Shown here piece after piece: positions 9,656-19,495 of a DNA stretch of 32,583 nucleotides (positions are counted from its first letter, which is position 1; each line of letters begins with the position of its first letter). The position numbers and the translations under genes are program-made. The notes under the pieces were generated by a model, which worked only from the letters and a program-made list of their open reading frames with translations, made no database searches and was not told the origin of the DNA. Origin of the DNA: an uncultured Bacilli bacterium (GTDB taxonomy: Bacteria; Bacillota_I; Bacilli_A; RF39; UBA660); contig CANQAU010000005.1 of NCBI GenBank assembly GCA_947588935.1, forward strand, positions 1 to 32,583, read 5' to 3'.

Positions 9656-9865
9656 TACAAATGGAATTAATGCCATGAATCTAGCATATTTAATTTGTTC
9701 TGTAATGTGTCTTTGATGTTTTGCACAAGCTCCTGTCATACGTCTTGGCATAATCTTGCCTTTTTCGTTGATATATTTATTAATAATCATCACATCTTTA
9801 TAATCGACACTTTTTCCAGCACACATTTGGCAAATCTTTTTCTTTTTTCTTCTAAATTCTGCCAT
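9650..9865 (-). CDS. rpsR: 30S ribosomal protein S18 (zinc-motif-containing)
   Basis: CQMC...CAKH motif, MPRRMTGACAKHQRHITEQIKYARFMALIPFV. Confidence 0.97.
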   Translation of the reverse strand: MAEFRRKKKKICQMCAGKSVDYKDVMIINKYINEKGKIMPRRMTGACAKHQRHITEQIKYARFMALIPFVK

Positions 9866-9882
9866 GTTCGTATCTCCTTTCT

Positions 9883-10356
9883 TTAAAATGGTAAATCATC
9901 ATCAGATAAAGCAATTTCATCACCAAAATCTTTAAAAGGATCTTCGGTAATATTTGCAGTCTTTTCATCTGCTACATAATTATCTTGATATGTAGGCATC
10001 TCTTGTACGTAATTGTCTGTAGTTGGAGTTTCTACATTACTACGAGATCCCAAGAATGTTACATTGTCAGCAACAATGTCGGTTGTATATCTTTTATTCC
10101 CATCTTGTCCATCATAACTTCCGGTTTGAATTCTTCCTTCGACAGCAACTTGACTTCCTTTTGTACAATATTTTGCAATGTTTTCTGCTTGACGGCGCCA
10201 TGCAATGCAATTGATGAAATCGGCTCCTCTGTCGCCACCTTGTCCTTGAAATGGTCTAGATACGGCAACGGTAAATCGAGTAACGTTTGTACCACTTGCA
10301 GTTGTACGCATTTCTGGATCTCGAGCAAGTCTTCCTATTAAAATTACTTTATTCAT
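9883..10356 (-). CDS. ssb: Single-stranded DNA-binding protein
   Basis: MNKVILIGRLARDPEMRTTASGTNVTRFTVAVSRPF; acidic tail ending DDDLPF. Confidence 0.97.
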   Translation of the reverse strand: MNKVILIGRLARDPEMRTTASGTNVTRFTVAVSRPFQGQGGDRGADFINCIAWRRQAENIAKYCTKGSQVAVEGRIQTGSYDGQDGNKRYTTDIVADNVTFLGSRSNVETPTTDNYVQEMPTYQDNYVADEKTANITEDPFKDFGDEIALSDDDLPF

Positions 10357-10359
10357 TTT

Positions 10360-10650
10360 TTACTCCTCATCTAATTTGATGATTAAATGTCTTAATACGT
10401 TTTCATCAAGTTTAATTTTTCGATCAAATTCCGTAATTTCTTCTTTGGTAGCTTCTACTTGCATGACATAATAATATCCATTGATTTCTTTTTTTATTGG
10501 ATAAGCTAATTTTTTTTCACCAAGTTCTTTCATTTCTACTACTTTTGAAGATTTCGTTGTTAAAAGTTTTTTCGCATTATCTGCAGTCTTTTTTACATCT
10601 GCACTCTCTTGCGTAGCTTTTACAATAAACATGATTTCATATTTGTTCAT
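10360..10650 (-). CDS. rpsF: 30S ribosomal protein S6
   Basis: MNKYEIMFIVKATQE... LAYPIKKEINGYYYVMQVEA; AAGGAGGTG SD; rpsF-ssb-rpsR order. Confidence 0.96.
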   Translation of the reverse strand: MNKYEIMFIVKATQESADVKKTADNAKKLLTTKSSKVVEMKELGEKKLAYPIKKEINGYYYVMQVEATKEEITEFDRKIKLDENVLRHLIIKLDEE

Positions 10651-10654
10651 CACT

Positions 10655-10722
10655 ACACCTCCTTATGGTCTATACGGCTTTAAATCATAGTTTAAAGCAA
10701 GGAGTAATTTCTTACTCGCTCT
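10655..10722 (-). promoter_or_regulatory. rpsF 5' leader with structured hairpins, candidate S6:S18 autoregulatory element
   Basis: Leader RNA contains GAGTAA-GAAA-TTACTC and GCTTTAAA-CTATGA-TTTAAAGC followed immediately by CCG, then the SD. Confidence 0.5.
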
Positions 10723-10724
10723 AG

Positions 10725-10753
10725 ATTATAACAGAAAACATTTTCTTTGTAAA
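10725..10753 (-). promoter_or_regulatory. Vegetative promoter of rpsF-ssb-rpsR
   Basis: Minus strand TTTACA - 17 nt - TATAAT (-35 at 10748-10753, -10 at 10725-10730). Confidence 0.8.
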
Positions 10754-10795
10754 CCTTTTGTTTAATTCATTTTATGCAGATTTTTTTCCGATATG

Positions 10796-10828
10796 AAAAG
10801 ACTAAGATGGTTTTCCTCTTAGTCTTTT
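10796..10828 (-). terminator. Terminator overlapping end of BI-1 family gene
   Basis: Perfect 12-bp stem AAAAGACTAAGA / TCTTAGTCTTTT. Confidence 0.75.
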
Positions 10829-11463
10829 GATGATCCAAAGATGCTTAATAAATTTAAGAAAATGTTAATATAGTCTAAATACAATTCTAATGCCCCATAT
10901 ATTGCTAAATTTTCTTCTGGTAAATTCGCATCTTGCAAGCGAACTAGTTTCTGCATATCATATGCCGTAAAACCAATAAATATTAAGATAGCAATGATAC
11001 TCACAATAGATTCAAACGAAGAGTTTGCTACAAATATGTTTATTATTGAACAAATGATAATTGCGAATAACCCCATTAGTAGAAAACTACTCATCTTCGT
11101 TAAATCAATTTTGGAAAAATACCCAATCGCTGCAAAAATTGCAAACACAATGGCGGTAATTAAAAAAATGTAAATAATGGATGTTAATTCATATGCTACA
11201 AATATTGAAGAAAATGTTAGGCCGCTTGTGAACGAATAAAGCAAAAAGCAAATCTTAGCTGTTGTCGGTTTCATCTTCATTAATCTAGCAGATAATAGAA
11301 TTACCAAAACAATTTCCGCAATGATAAAAAATAAATAAAAATTATTTTCAAAAATACTTATGAGCATATTTTCACTTAAGGATACGCCATATCCCGTTAA
11401 AAATGTCATCAACAATCCTAACGTCATCCAAATAAATATTTTCGGTATTAATTTTTGTTCCAT
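10819..11463 (-). CDS. Bax inhibitor-1 (BI-1/YccA) family membrane protein
   Basis: Seven-TM-like pattern; FTSGLTFSSIF, IGFTAYDMQKL, AIYGALELYLDYINIFLNLLSIFG. Confidence 0.88.
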   Translation of the reverse strand: MEQKLIPKIFIWMTLGLLMTFLTGYGVSLSENMLISIFENNFYLFFIIAEIVLVILLSARLMKMKPTTAKICFLLYSFTSGLTFSSIFVAYELTSIIYIFLITAIVFAIFAAIGYFSKIDLTKMSSFLLMGLFAIIICSIINIFVANSSFESIVSIIAILIFIGFTAYDMQKLVRLQDANLPEENLAIYGALELYLDYINIFLNLLSIFGSSKD

Positions 11464-11484
11464 ACTTCCTCCTTATTATTTATA

Positions 11485-12582
11485 TTATACATTAAATCGG
11501 AAATATGCAATATCTCCGTCTTGCATTAGATATTCTTTGCCTTCTAAATACAGCTTTCCTAATTCTTGTACTTTTTTTTCGTCTTTTAATTCTTCTAAAT
11601 CTGTATATTTCATAATTTCTGCTTTTATGAATCCTCGTTCAATATCGCTGTGTATTAAACCTGCACATTTTTTAGCATTCATTCCTTTTTTAAAAGTCCA
11701 TGCTTTGACTTCGTCTTTTCCAACAGTAAAAAATGTTTGTAATCCTAGTAAGTCGTATGTCGCAAAGATTAATTTATCTAGTCCACTATAGTGAATTCCT
11801 AATTCTTTTAGAAATTCTTTTTTTTCACTTTCTTCTAACTCGGCTAATTCGCTTTCCATTTTGGCAGACATGACAATTGCACTGGTATGTTCTTTGGATG
11901 CATATTCAAACACCTTTTTGGTGTATTCATTTTCATTGGCTGCAGATTCTTCTTCCACATTGGCTGCATAGATGAGTGGTTTTAAGGTGATAAAATTAAA
12001 TGGCTTTAATATTAATTTTTCTTCTGGGGTGAAATCGAGAAGTCTTAGAGGAACATTCTGTTCTAAAGATTTTTTGCATCTTGTTAATATTTCGACTTCT
12101 TCGATGGCTTCTTTATCTTTTGTTGTTTGTGCTTTTTTTGCTATTTTTTCGATGCGATTATCAATGATTTCTAAATCGGCTAGAATTAATTCGACATTAA
12201 TGATTTCAATGTCACGGATTGGATCGACGTTTCCTTCCACATGAATAATGTTTTTATCTTGAAAACAGCGAACAACTTCCACAATTGCATCTACTTCGCG
12301 AATATGTGATAAAAATTTGTTGCCTAACCCTTCTCCTTTTGATGCCCCTTTTACAAGTCCTGCAATATCTGTAAATTCAAAGGTTGTTGGAACGACATTT
12401 TTTGGTAAATATAGATTTTCTAAAAATTCCAGACGACTATCCGGTACGGTAACTACTCCGACATTGGGATCAATCGTTGCAAAGGGATAATTTGCTGCTA
12501 AGATGTTTTTTTTCGTAATTGCATTAAATAACGTTGATTTTCCGACATTGGGAAGGCCAACAATTCCTGCTTTCAATGCCAT
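11485..12582 (-). CDS. ychF: Redox-regulated ATPase / GTP-binding protein YchF
   Basis: MALKAGIVGLPNVGKSTLFNAITK, FTDIAGLVKGASKGEGLGNKFLSHIREVDAI, TFFTVGKDEVKAWTF. Confidence 0.96.
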   Translation of the reverse strand: MALKAGIVGLPNVGKSTLFNAITKKNILAANYPFATIDPNVGVVTVPDSRLEFLENLYLPKNVVPTTFEFTDIAGLVKGASKGEGLGNKFLSHIREVDAIVEVVRCFQDKNIIHVEGNVDPIRDIEIINVELILADLEIIDNRIEKIAKKAQTTKDKEAIEEVEILTRCKKSLEQNVPLRLLDFTPEEKLILKPFNFITLKPLIYAANVEEESAANENEYTKKVFEYASKEHTSAIVMSAKMESELAELEESEKKEFLKELGIHYSGLDKLIFATYDLLGLQTFFTVGKDEVKAWTFKKGMNAKKCAGLIHSDIERGFIKAEIMKYTDLEELKDEKKVQELGKLYLEGKEYLMQDGDIAYFRFNV

Positions 12583-12596
12583 AATTCTCATCCTTT

Positions 12597-14138
12597 CTAT
12601 AAAATAGATGAACCATTTATTCCAATTGGTAGTCCTATAATATACCAGACGATTAAAATTAGCAACAAGATTCCTCCACAGATGATACTGTATGGAATTT
12701 GATATTTTAAAGACTTAAACAACGGAATTGGTTTCTCTGATGTATTATATTTATCAATCATGGCTAAATAAATTACAAAGTAAGCCATTAATGGTGTCAA
12801 GCCCATTGTCATACATTCGCCGAAGCGGAAAATGACTTGAGCAAATTCGGGTGTAATTCCAGATGTCATTAATGTTGGAACGATGACAGGAGCCATAATG
12901 GTCCACTTGGAAATAGATGATGGAACCAATAATGTAGAAAGTGCCGATGTGAAAAATAAGATTGTGATTAATGGAATTCCAGTAAATTTTAAGTTGATGA
13001 TTAACGTTGTTAAATTGGCTACGAGGACATTTCCAATGTTGGAATATCTAAAAATGCTAATGAAGGCTGATGCAAAGAAGATTAATACTAACGTTTTTCC
13101 TGTTCCATCTAAAGAATGTCCAAGGGTATCTACAAAATCTTTATTATTTTTAATTGTCTTGGCACCTATACCATAGAAAAATCCTAGTATGACAAAAAAC
13201 ATTGTTACGACAAAAACAAATCCGTTACTAAAAAAGGAGTTATAACTAAAGAGTTTATCAATATAAAAATCTTGACTATAATCTAATAAGTTTCCTCCTA
13301 ATGGAGCATTTGGAATGATTTGATAAAGGAAAAATAAGACATAAATTACACCAGCAATTCCGCTAAATAAAAGTCCTTTCGTTTCTTTTCTTGTTGTTTT
13401 TAATTCTTCAATTTCCGTTTCTGGGATTTCATATTTATCTAATTTGCTTACTGTGTAATGTTCTGTGATTGCCGTGATGGCAATTGATACCGTTATAATT
13501 GCTACAAACATGATGAAAATTAAGCTGATGGTTGCAAAGCGAAAAGATGGATCTAATATTTTTGCTCCAAGGATGGTCGTTGAAATTAATGAACTATCAA
13601 TACTTGTAATTAAAAAACTTAATCCACTACCACAAGTTAAACCTGCAAAGGAAGCAATGATGCCAATTAATGGATTTCGTTTTCCGTATAAAAAAACAAG
13701 TGCACTTAGTGGTATAAAAATCACGTATGATAAATCTCCCATAAATGAACCTATCACACTAATGAAGACGATTAAAAATGTTACCGTATTTTTTTTCATC
13801 TTTTTAGTTAAAAGAGATAAAGCGGTCTTTAAAAATCCACTTTTTTCCATTACACCAATACCAATTAAAAGAATAATTAAGCTACTTAGTGGTGTAAATG
13901 CTACAAAGTTTGCTACTGTTGAACTAAAAATATATTTTAATCCACTGAAGGATAACACATTTTCAACTTTTAATAAATCTGTTGAGTATTCTAATGAATT
14001 TGGATTAATTTTGTATTGTATGGCTTGAATTCCCATTAAAGATAAAATGCAACTGATTACCATGGTTATTCCAATTAAGATAATGAGGGTCATAATTGGA
14101 TGAAGCGTCATTTTATCTTTTAATTTACTTGCCTTCAT
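12597..14138 (-). CDS. AbgT family transporter (p-aminobenzoyl-glutamate type)
   Basis: IGIGVMEKSGFLKTAL, VIGSFMGDLSYVIFIPLSALVFL, LLVPSSISKWTIMAPVIVPTLMTSGITPEFAQVIFRFGECMTMGLTPLMAYF; ATG at 14138 with AGGTGAT SD. Confidence 0.85.
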   Translation of the reverse strand: MKASKLKDKMTLHPIMTLIILIGITMVISCILSLMGIQAIQYKINPNSLEYSTDLLKVENVLSFSGLKYIFSSTVANFVAFTPLSSLIILLIGIGVMEKSGFLKTALSLLTKKMKKNTVTFLIVFISVIGSFMGDLSYVIFIPLSALVFLYGKRNPLIGIIASFAGLTCGSGLSFLITSIDSSLISTTILGAKILDPSFRFATISLIFIMFVAIITVSIAITAITEHYTVSKLDKYEIPETEIEELKTTRKETKGLLFSGIAGVIYVLFFLYQIIPNAPLGGNLLDYSQDFYIDKLFSYNSFFSNGFVFVVTMFFVILGFFYGIGAKTIKNNKDFVDTLGHSLDGTGKTLVLIFFASAFISIFRYSNIGNVLVANLTTLIINLKFTGIPLITILFFTSALSTLLVPSSISKWTIMAPVIVPTLMTSGITPEFAQVIFRFGECMTMGLTPLMAYFVIYLAMIDKYNTSEKPIPLFKSLKYQIPYSIICGGILLLILIVWYIIGLPIGINGSSIL

Positions 14139-14325
14139 TTGTATCACCTAATATTTTTTTTAATTTTTTTTCAAATTCTAAACGATCCATCATGATTTCT
14201 CGGCCGCAGTGTACACATTTTAATTTAATGTCTACACCTAATCTTGTAATTATCCACTCATTATAACCGCACGGATGACCTTTTTTCATTATGACATGAT
14301 CTTGTAAATTATAAATTCGTTCCAT
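14125..14325 (-). CDS. DUF951 family protein (YyzM-like)
   Basis: VIMKKGHPCGYNEWIITRLGVDIKLKCVHCGREIMMDRLEFEKKLKKIL. Confidence 0.9.
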   Translation of the reverse strand: MERIYNLQDHVIMKKGHPCGYNEWIITRLGVDIKLKCVHCGREIMMDRLEFEKKLKKILGDTNEGK

Positions 14326-15124
14326 TATGCACCTCTATCTGTGGATATGGTATCTTGATATTTTCTTTTTCATAAGCTTCTTTAATCAATTTTAACACAT
14401 CACGTTTTGTCTGCCATTGCGTGTCTTGCTTACAAACAATAACAATTAAATAGTGTATTGCTGAATCCTGCATGCTGTCAATTCCTAAATAAGCCGATTC
14501 TTCTGTTACATTTGGAAATTTTTGAGCTTCTTTGACTACTTTTGTTAAAATTTTTTCTACTTTTTTATGTGATTCTTCATATGCTGTTGGAATTTCAATA
14601 AACAATTTGGCTTTTTGTTGGCTTAAATTAATAATGGCATTAATATTTCTATTGGCAATGATATATACTTCGCCATTTGCTTTTTTTATTTTGGTGCTTT
14701 TTAATCCCATTTCGATGACTTCTCCAGTGAAGCCATTATACATCACGGTGTCTCCAACGACAAAATAATTATCCATAATCATTGCGATTCCACTTACAAA
14801 ATCTTCAACGGTTGATTGAAGCGCAAATCCCAATATCACTCCTGCTACTCCTAAACTTGCAATGATTGAACGGGTATCGACTCCATAAATATTTAATATG
14901 AAAATGATCATGATGATGTAAATAAAATATTTGATGATATTGTTAATCAGTTCAATAATTGTTGTTCGGCGTTTTTCTTCAAATCCACGTTTTCCTTTAT
15001 GAATTAACTTTCTCGTGGCATTTGTGATAATGGCTATGATTAATAGTCCAAAGATCACAATTAAAACAGGACCGATAATTTCTTTTTTGGTAATTAATTG
15101 TAGTATGGTTTGAAACAATTCCAT
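14309..15124 (-). CDS. MscS-family small-conductance mechanosensitive channel
   Basis: IASLGVAGVILGFALQSTVEDFVSGIAMIMDNYFVVGDTV; GAAGGAG SD before ATG at 15124. Confidence 0.92.
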   Translation of the reverse strand: MELFQTILQLITKKEIIGPVLIVIFGLLIIAIITNATRKLIHKGKRGFEEKRRTTIIELINNIIKYFIYIIMIIFILNIYGVDTRSIIASLGVAGVILGFALQSTVEDFVSGIAMIMDNYFVVGDTVMYNGFTGEVIEMGLKSTKIKKANGEVYIIANRNINAIINLSQQKAKLFIEIPTAYEESHKKVEKILTKVVKEAQKFPNVTEESAYLGIDSMQDSAIHYLIVIVCKQDTQWQTKRDVLKLIKEAYEKENIKIPYPQIEVHNGTNL

Positions 15125-15125
15125 T

Positions 15126-16016
15126 TTATTCTCCTTCAACTTTTATTCCTAGAATATCTAAAATTCTTTCTAAATCTTTTTCAGAGTCAAATGGAATTTC
15201 AATTTTCCGTGGGCCAATCTTTACTTTTGTTCCAATCTTTTCGCGCATAATACGCTCATATATCGCATTTCGGATACTTCTTGTATCTGTCATGCGGACA
15301 ATTTTATTTTTCTTTGGCAATTCTTCTTCTGTTATCATTTTTTCTAGATCGCGAACGCTCATTGAATTTACGACTGCTTTGGTTGCCAATTCGTCAATTT
15401 TACTATTGTCTTCTATTTTGCTTAAAGCCCTAGCATGTCCCATACTTAGTTTCTTGTTTTGAACTAATTTTTTCGTATTCGTTGGCAGCGTTAATAACCC
15501 TAACATATTGGTTACATAACTGCGGCTTTTTCCAAATTTTTTGGCAAACTCTTCTTGGGTCATTCCGCTCATACGAATGATATTTTCATAGGCACTTGCT
15601 TCATCAATCGGATTTAAATCTTCTCGTTGAATATTTTCAATCAAGGCAATTTCCATCATTTCTTGATCATTAAAATTTTTCACAATCGCAGGGATGGTTT
15701 TTAATCCTGCAACACGAGCAGCTTTGGTACGACGTTCACCAGCAATTAATTCGTAACCTTTGATACTTTTTTTAACAATGATTGGTTGAACAATTCCTAC
15801 TTCTTTAATTGATTCTGCTAATTCTTGAATGGTTTCATCATTAAAAACTTTACGTGGTTGGTATGGATTTGAACGGATTTCATCTAAGTCTATTTCCAAT
15901 ATATCATTGGTTTTCGCCTCTTTTATAATATCCTTTTCAAAATTATCAAAGTCGATTACTTCATTTGAGAAAAGTTGTTCCAATCCTCTTCCTAAAGCCT
16001 TTCTTTTAGTTTCCAT
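15126..16016 (-). CDS. parB: Chromosome partitioning protein ParB/Spo0J
   Basis: KALGRGLEQLF, IRSNPYQPRKVF, LIAGERRTKAARVAGL, LIENIQREDLNPIDEA. Confidence 0.95.
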   Translation of the reverse strand: METKRKALGRGLEQLFSNEVIDFDNFEKDIIKEAKTNDILEIDLDEIRSNPYQPRKVFNDETIQELAESIKEVGIVQPIIVKKSIKGYELIAGERRTKAARVAGLKTIPAIVKNFNDQEMMEIALIENIQREDLNPIDEASAYENIIRMSGMTQEEFAKKFGKSRSYVTNMLGLLTLPTNTKKLVQNKKLSMGHARALSKIEDNSKIDELATKAVVNSMSVRDLEKMITEEELPKKNKIVRMTDTRSIRNAIYERIMREKIGTKVKIGPRKIEIPFDSEKDLERILDILGIKVEGE

Positions 16017-16791
16017 TTCTACTAATCACTTCCTTTGCGAGATTTTGATAAGCAAGGGTGGCGCGGCTTGTTGGGTCATAATCACTAATTGGTTTTCCAT
16101 GACTTGGGGCTTCTACTAAACGCACTAGTCTAGGTATTATCGTATTAAAAACTTTACTTTTAAAACATTTTCTTACTTCTTCGATGATTTCTAATCCGAT
16201 GTTGGTCCGTCCATCTAACATTGTTAAAAGGACTCCTTCTATTCTCAATTCCGGATTCATATTGGATTGAACTAAAATAATTGAATTTAATAGTTGGGTA
16301 ATTCCTTCTAGTGCAAAGTATTCACATTGTACCGGAATAATGACTGAATCACTAGCAACTAAAGCATTCATAGTCGATATGCCAAGTGATGGTTGACAAT
16401 CAATAATAATATAATCATATTTTTCTTTGATGCTTTCCAAAGATGTTCGCAATTGTTCATTTTGACGAAACGTGTTATCTTCTAGCATTTTTTTAACAAA
16501 TTCAACATCCACTCCGGCTAGATTGATGGTTGCGGGAATCACTGATAAATTTTTAAATTTTGTCTTCATGATTGCATCTGTAATATCACAATTTCCAGTA
16601 ATCACATCATAGATATCATTTTTGAAATCATTTGCATTTAAACCTAGTCCCGAAGAGGCATTGCCTTGGGGGTCTAAATCGATTAAAAGCGTTTTCTTTC
16701 CTTCTTTTCCTAAGGCGGCGGCAAGATTGATACTTGTTGTTGTTTTTCCTACTCCACCCTTTTGGTTAACTAAAGAAATAATTTTCGCCAT
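16006..16791 (-). CDS. parA: Chromosome partitioning ATPase ParA/Soj
   Basis: NQKGGVGKTTTSINLAAALG, LLIDLDPQGNASSGLG, DYIIIDCQPSLG. Confidence 0.97.
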   Translation of the reverse strand: MAKIISLVNQKGGVGKTTTSINLAAALGKEGKKTLLIDLDPQGNASSGLGLNANDFKNDIYDVITGNCDITDAIMKTKFKNLSVIPATINLAGVDVEFVKKMLEDNTFRQNEQLRTSLESIKEKYDYIIIDCQPSLGISTMNALVASDSVIIPVQCEYFALEGITQLLNSIILVQSNMNPELRIEGVLLTMLDGRTNIGLEIIEEVRKCFKSKVFNTIIPRLVRLVEAPSHGKPISDYDPTSRATLAYQNLAKEVISRNGN

Positions 16792-16880
16792 AATACCACC
16801 TTCACATTTTTCGTCACTATTGTTATTTTATCACATGTCGCATATTTTGTCTTTATAAAATCGTCTAAGAATAGTGAAAA

Positions 16881-17351
16881 TTAGTCTTTCGAGACTAGGT
16901 TCCAAGATTTTAAAATTTCTTCTTCTTTCTGCATCTTTTTTAGAGCAATTTCAAATTTTTCTAGTTCTTGCTTTGTCACAAGTTTTCTTTCTTTTAAATA
17001 TGTAACAAATTCTCTTGGTGTTCCAAAAAAGATTTTTTCTGAAAACGTAATTAAACGTTTTTCTAATTTCTTTAATGATGTCGGATCTTTTTGATATAAA
17101 ACATGTGCTTTATTAATGTCTACACGATAGTAACTCATTTGATTGGTAAGCATTTGTTCTCCTTGTTTAATGGTTCCTTTTTCGACAACTTGTTTTTGAT
17201 GAACATTTTGGGATTTGAAATCGAGAATAATATATTTCGTTTCTTCCCAAGTAATTTGTTCTAACTGTTTTACAGCGTAGTATTTTTGATTTAAAATAAA
17301 TTCTAATATCGGAATACCATCTAAGCATATAAAGATATAATAAAAATGCAT
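16881..17351 (-). CDS. Hypothetical protein (156 aa)
   Basis: Complete ORF with AGGTGATAAG SD before ATG; no family recognised. Confidence 0.75.
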   Translation of the reverse strand: MHFYYIFICLDGIPILEFILNQKYYAVKQLEQITWEETKYIILDFKSQNVHQKQVVEKGTIKQGEQMLTNQMSYYRVDINKAHVLYQKDPTSLKKLEKRLITFSEKIFFGTPREFVTYLKERKLVTKQELEKFEIALKKMQKEEEILKSWNLVSKD

Positions 17352-17504
17352 CTTATCACCTCGACGGTCACTTTATCATGGTTTTTTTTCAGCGTCAAAA
17401 GACCGTTTTTTCTCATCTTTGATATATTTTTGATCCTTTTTTATTTTCTTCTCATGCTTTTGAAAATTTGGGCTTTCTTTTTTGATTGTTTATTAAAAAC
17501 GCAA

Positions 17505-17535
17505 AAAAAGAAGAATTATAGTTTGTCTTCTTCTA
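17505..17535 (-). terminator. Possible terminator at ftsH 3' end
   Basis: Minus strand GAAGAA-N12-TTCTTCTTTTTTTG overlapping the stop region. Confidence 0.45.
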
Positions 17536-19495
17536 ACGCTTCTTTTAATTCTTCCTTTGTCATTTTGGTGTAACCTTTGACACCTTTTGCTTTGGCTAGT
17601 TCACGAAGTTTTAAAATGGTTGGTTCATCATCTTTCGCAGATAGATCTTCGTCCACAATTTTCCCAGTTAAGACAAGAGATTCAATTTGCTCTTTCGTAA
17701 GTGTTTCCCTTTCCATTAAAGCATCGCTTAATAGCATGATTAAATCTTTATTTTTCTTAATAATTTCTTTGGCTTTTTGATAACATTCATCGATAATTTT
17801 TCGGGCAGCTTGATCGATTTCTAAAGCGACTTGATCAGAGTAATTTTTCGATTTATTGTAATCTCTACCTAAGAAAATTCCTTCTTCTTTTTGTTCGTAT
17901 TGCATTGGTCCTAAATCACTCATACCATATTCCGTAACCATACTTCTTGCAATGTTTGTAGCACGTTTGAAGTCATCACTTGCTCCCGTTGTAATTTCTC
18001 CTAAGAATAACTCTTCACTTGCACGACCTCCTAGAAGACCTGTAATGGTTGCCAAAAGTTCATTTTTTGACATAATTGACATTCTTTCTTCTTTTGGAAG
18101 CATCATGGTATATCCTCCAGCGTGTCCACGTGGAATAATCGTAATTTTATGTACTTCGTTCGCATCTTCTAATTTGATACCTATTACTGCGTGTCCTGCT
18201 TCATGAATACTTACAAGTCGTTTTTCTTTCTCTGTAATTTTATGAGATGTTTTGGCAGGTCCCATTAAAACACGGTCTGTTGCTTCATCAATATCATTCA
18301 TGGTAATGGCATCTTGATTTTTTCTGACAGCTAGCAGTGCTGCTTCATTTAATAAATTCTCTAAGTCTGCACCACTGAATCCAGGTGTACGTAAACTGAT
18401 ATTTTTAAGATTTACCGTTTTTGCAAAAATTTTATTTCTTGCATGAACTTTTAATATTTCTTCACGTTCTTTCGCATCTGGTAAATTGACTGTCACCTGA
18501 CGGTCAAATCTTCCTGGTCGAAGAAGAGCTGGGTCAAGAACATCCGGACGGTTGGTTGCGGCGATAATAATAATTCCTTCATTAGCACCAAAACCATCCA
18601 TTTCTGTTAATAATTGATTCAGGGTTTGTTCTCTTTCATCATGTCCACCACCAATGCCAGATCCTCTTTGACGTCCTACGGCATCGATTTCATCAATGAA
18701 AATTAAGCATGGTGCATTTCTTTTCGCATCTTTAAACATCTCTCGAACACGGCTTGCTCCTACACCGACAAACAATTCTACAAAGTCTGATCCACTAATG
18801 TAAAAGAATGGAACGTTTGCTTCTCCAGCAACGGCTTTGGCAAGTAATGTTTTCCCTGTTCCTGGAGGGCCTACTAATAAAACTCCTTTTGGAATTCTAG
18901 CACCTAACTTTTGAAAACGTTTTGGATTTTTTAAAAAGTCAATTAATTCTTTTACTTCTTCTTTTTCTTCTTTTAATCCCGCAACATCCGTGAATTTAAC
19001 ACTACCACCGTCTTCACTTAATTTTGCACGACTTTTTCCGAAATCCATACTTCCTTTGTTGCTGTTGGCCATTTTCGAAAATAAGAAGTAAGTAACTCCA
19101 ACCAGTAGGAATAAGGGAACCACATTTACAATGATGTACATCCAAGAAAATGATCCTGGATCTGGTTCGGTTTCATATACATTTAATTTATTTGCTTCGG
19201 CATATTTCACAATATTGGCCAATTCTTCTTCCACGACTTTGGCTTTGAATGTTTCGTTTTCTTTATAATTATTTAATTTTCCTTCAATGTAATAAATGTG
19301 TTCATCTCCACTTGGTGTTATTGTAATTTCTGTAACTGTTTTTGCAGAAATGGAATCCATTAATTCTCCTGTTGTCAATTCTTTAACTACATTACGTCCC
19401 ATATTTAAAACAGATAATACAATGAATATTACTACTATCAAAACGACATAGGGAAATAAATTTTTGATTGTATTTGCATTACTTTTTCGTGACAT
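17516..19495 (-). CDS. ftsH: ATP-dependent zinc metalloprotease FtsH
   Basis: [43 protein letters not shown] zinc motif; ATG at 19495 with GAGGAG SD. Confidence 0.97.
   Translation of the reverse strand: MSRKSNANTIKNLFPYVVLIVVIFIVLSVLNMGRNVVKELTTGELMDSISAKTVTEITITPSGDEHIYYIEGKLNNYKENETFKAKVVEEELANIVKYAEANKLNVYETEPDPGSFSWMYIIVNVVPLFLLVGVTYFLFSKMANSNKGSMDFGKSRAKLSEDGGSVKFTDVAGLKEEKEEVKELIDFLKNPKRFQKLGARIPKGVLLVGPPGTGKTLLAKAVAGEANVPFFYISGSDFVELFVGVGASRVREMFKDAKRNAPCLIFIDEIDAVGRQRGSGIGGGHDEREQTLNQLLTEMDGFGANEGIIIIAATNRPDVLDPALLRPGRFDRQVTVNLPDAKEREEILKVHARNKIFAKTVNLKNISLRTPGFSGADLENLLNEAALLAVRKNQDAITMNDIDEATDRVLMGPAKTSHKITEKEKRLVSIHEAGHAVIGIKLEDANEVHKITIIPRGHAGGYTMMLPKEERMSIMSKNELLATITGLLGGRASEELFLGEITTGASDDFKRATNIARSMVTEYGMSDLGPMQYEQKEEGIFLGRDYNKSKNYSDQVALEIDQAARKIIDECYQKAKEIIKKNKDLIMLLSDALMERETLTKEQIESLVLTGKIVDEDLSAKDDEPTILKLRELAKAKGVKGYTKMTKEELKEALEEDKL

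Noticed and set aside
17346-17573. Plus-strand 75-aa ORF between the 156-aa gene and ftsH
   Set aside because: Low-complexity Phe/Leu translation of T-rich intergenic DNA, no SD, no recognisable domain.
18118-18136. parS-like sequence GTGTCCACGTGGAATA near parAB
   Set aside because: Only the CCACGTGG core matches; the flanks are poor and it encodes the conserved RGHAGG of FtsH. No other convincing parS seen in the window.
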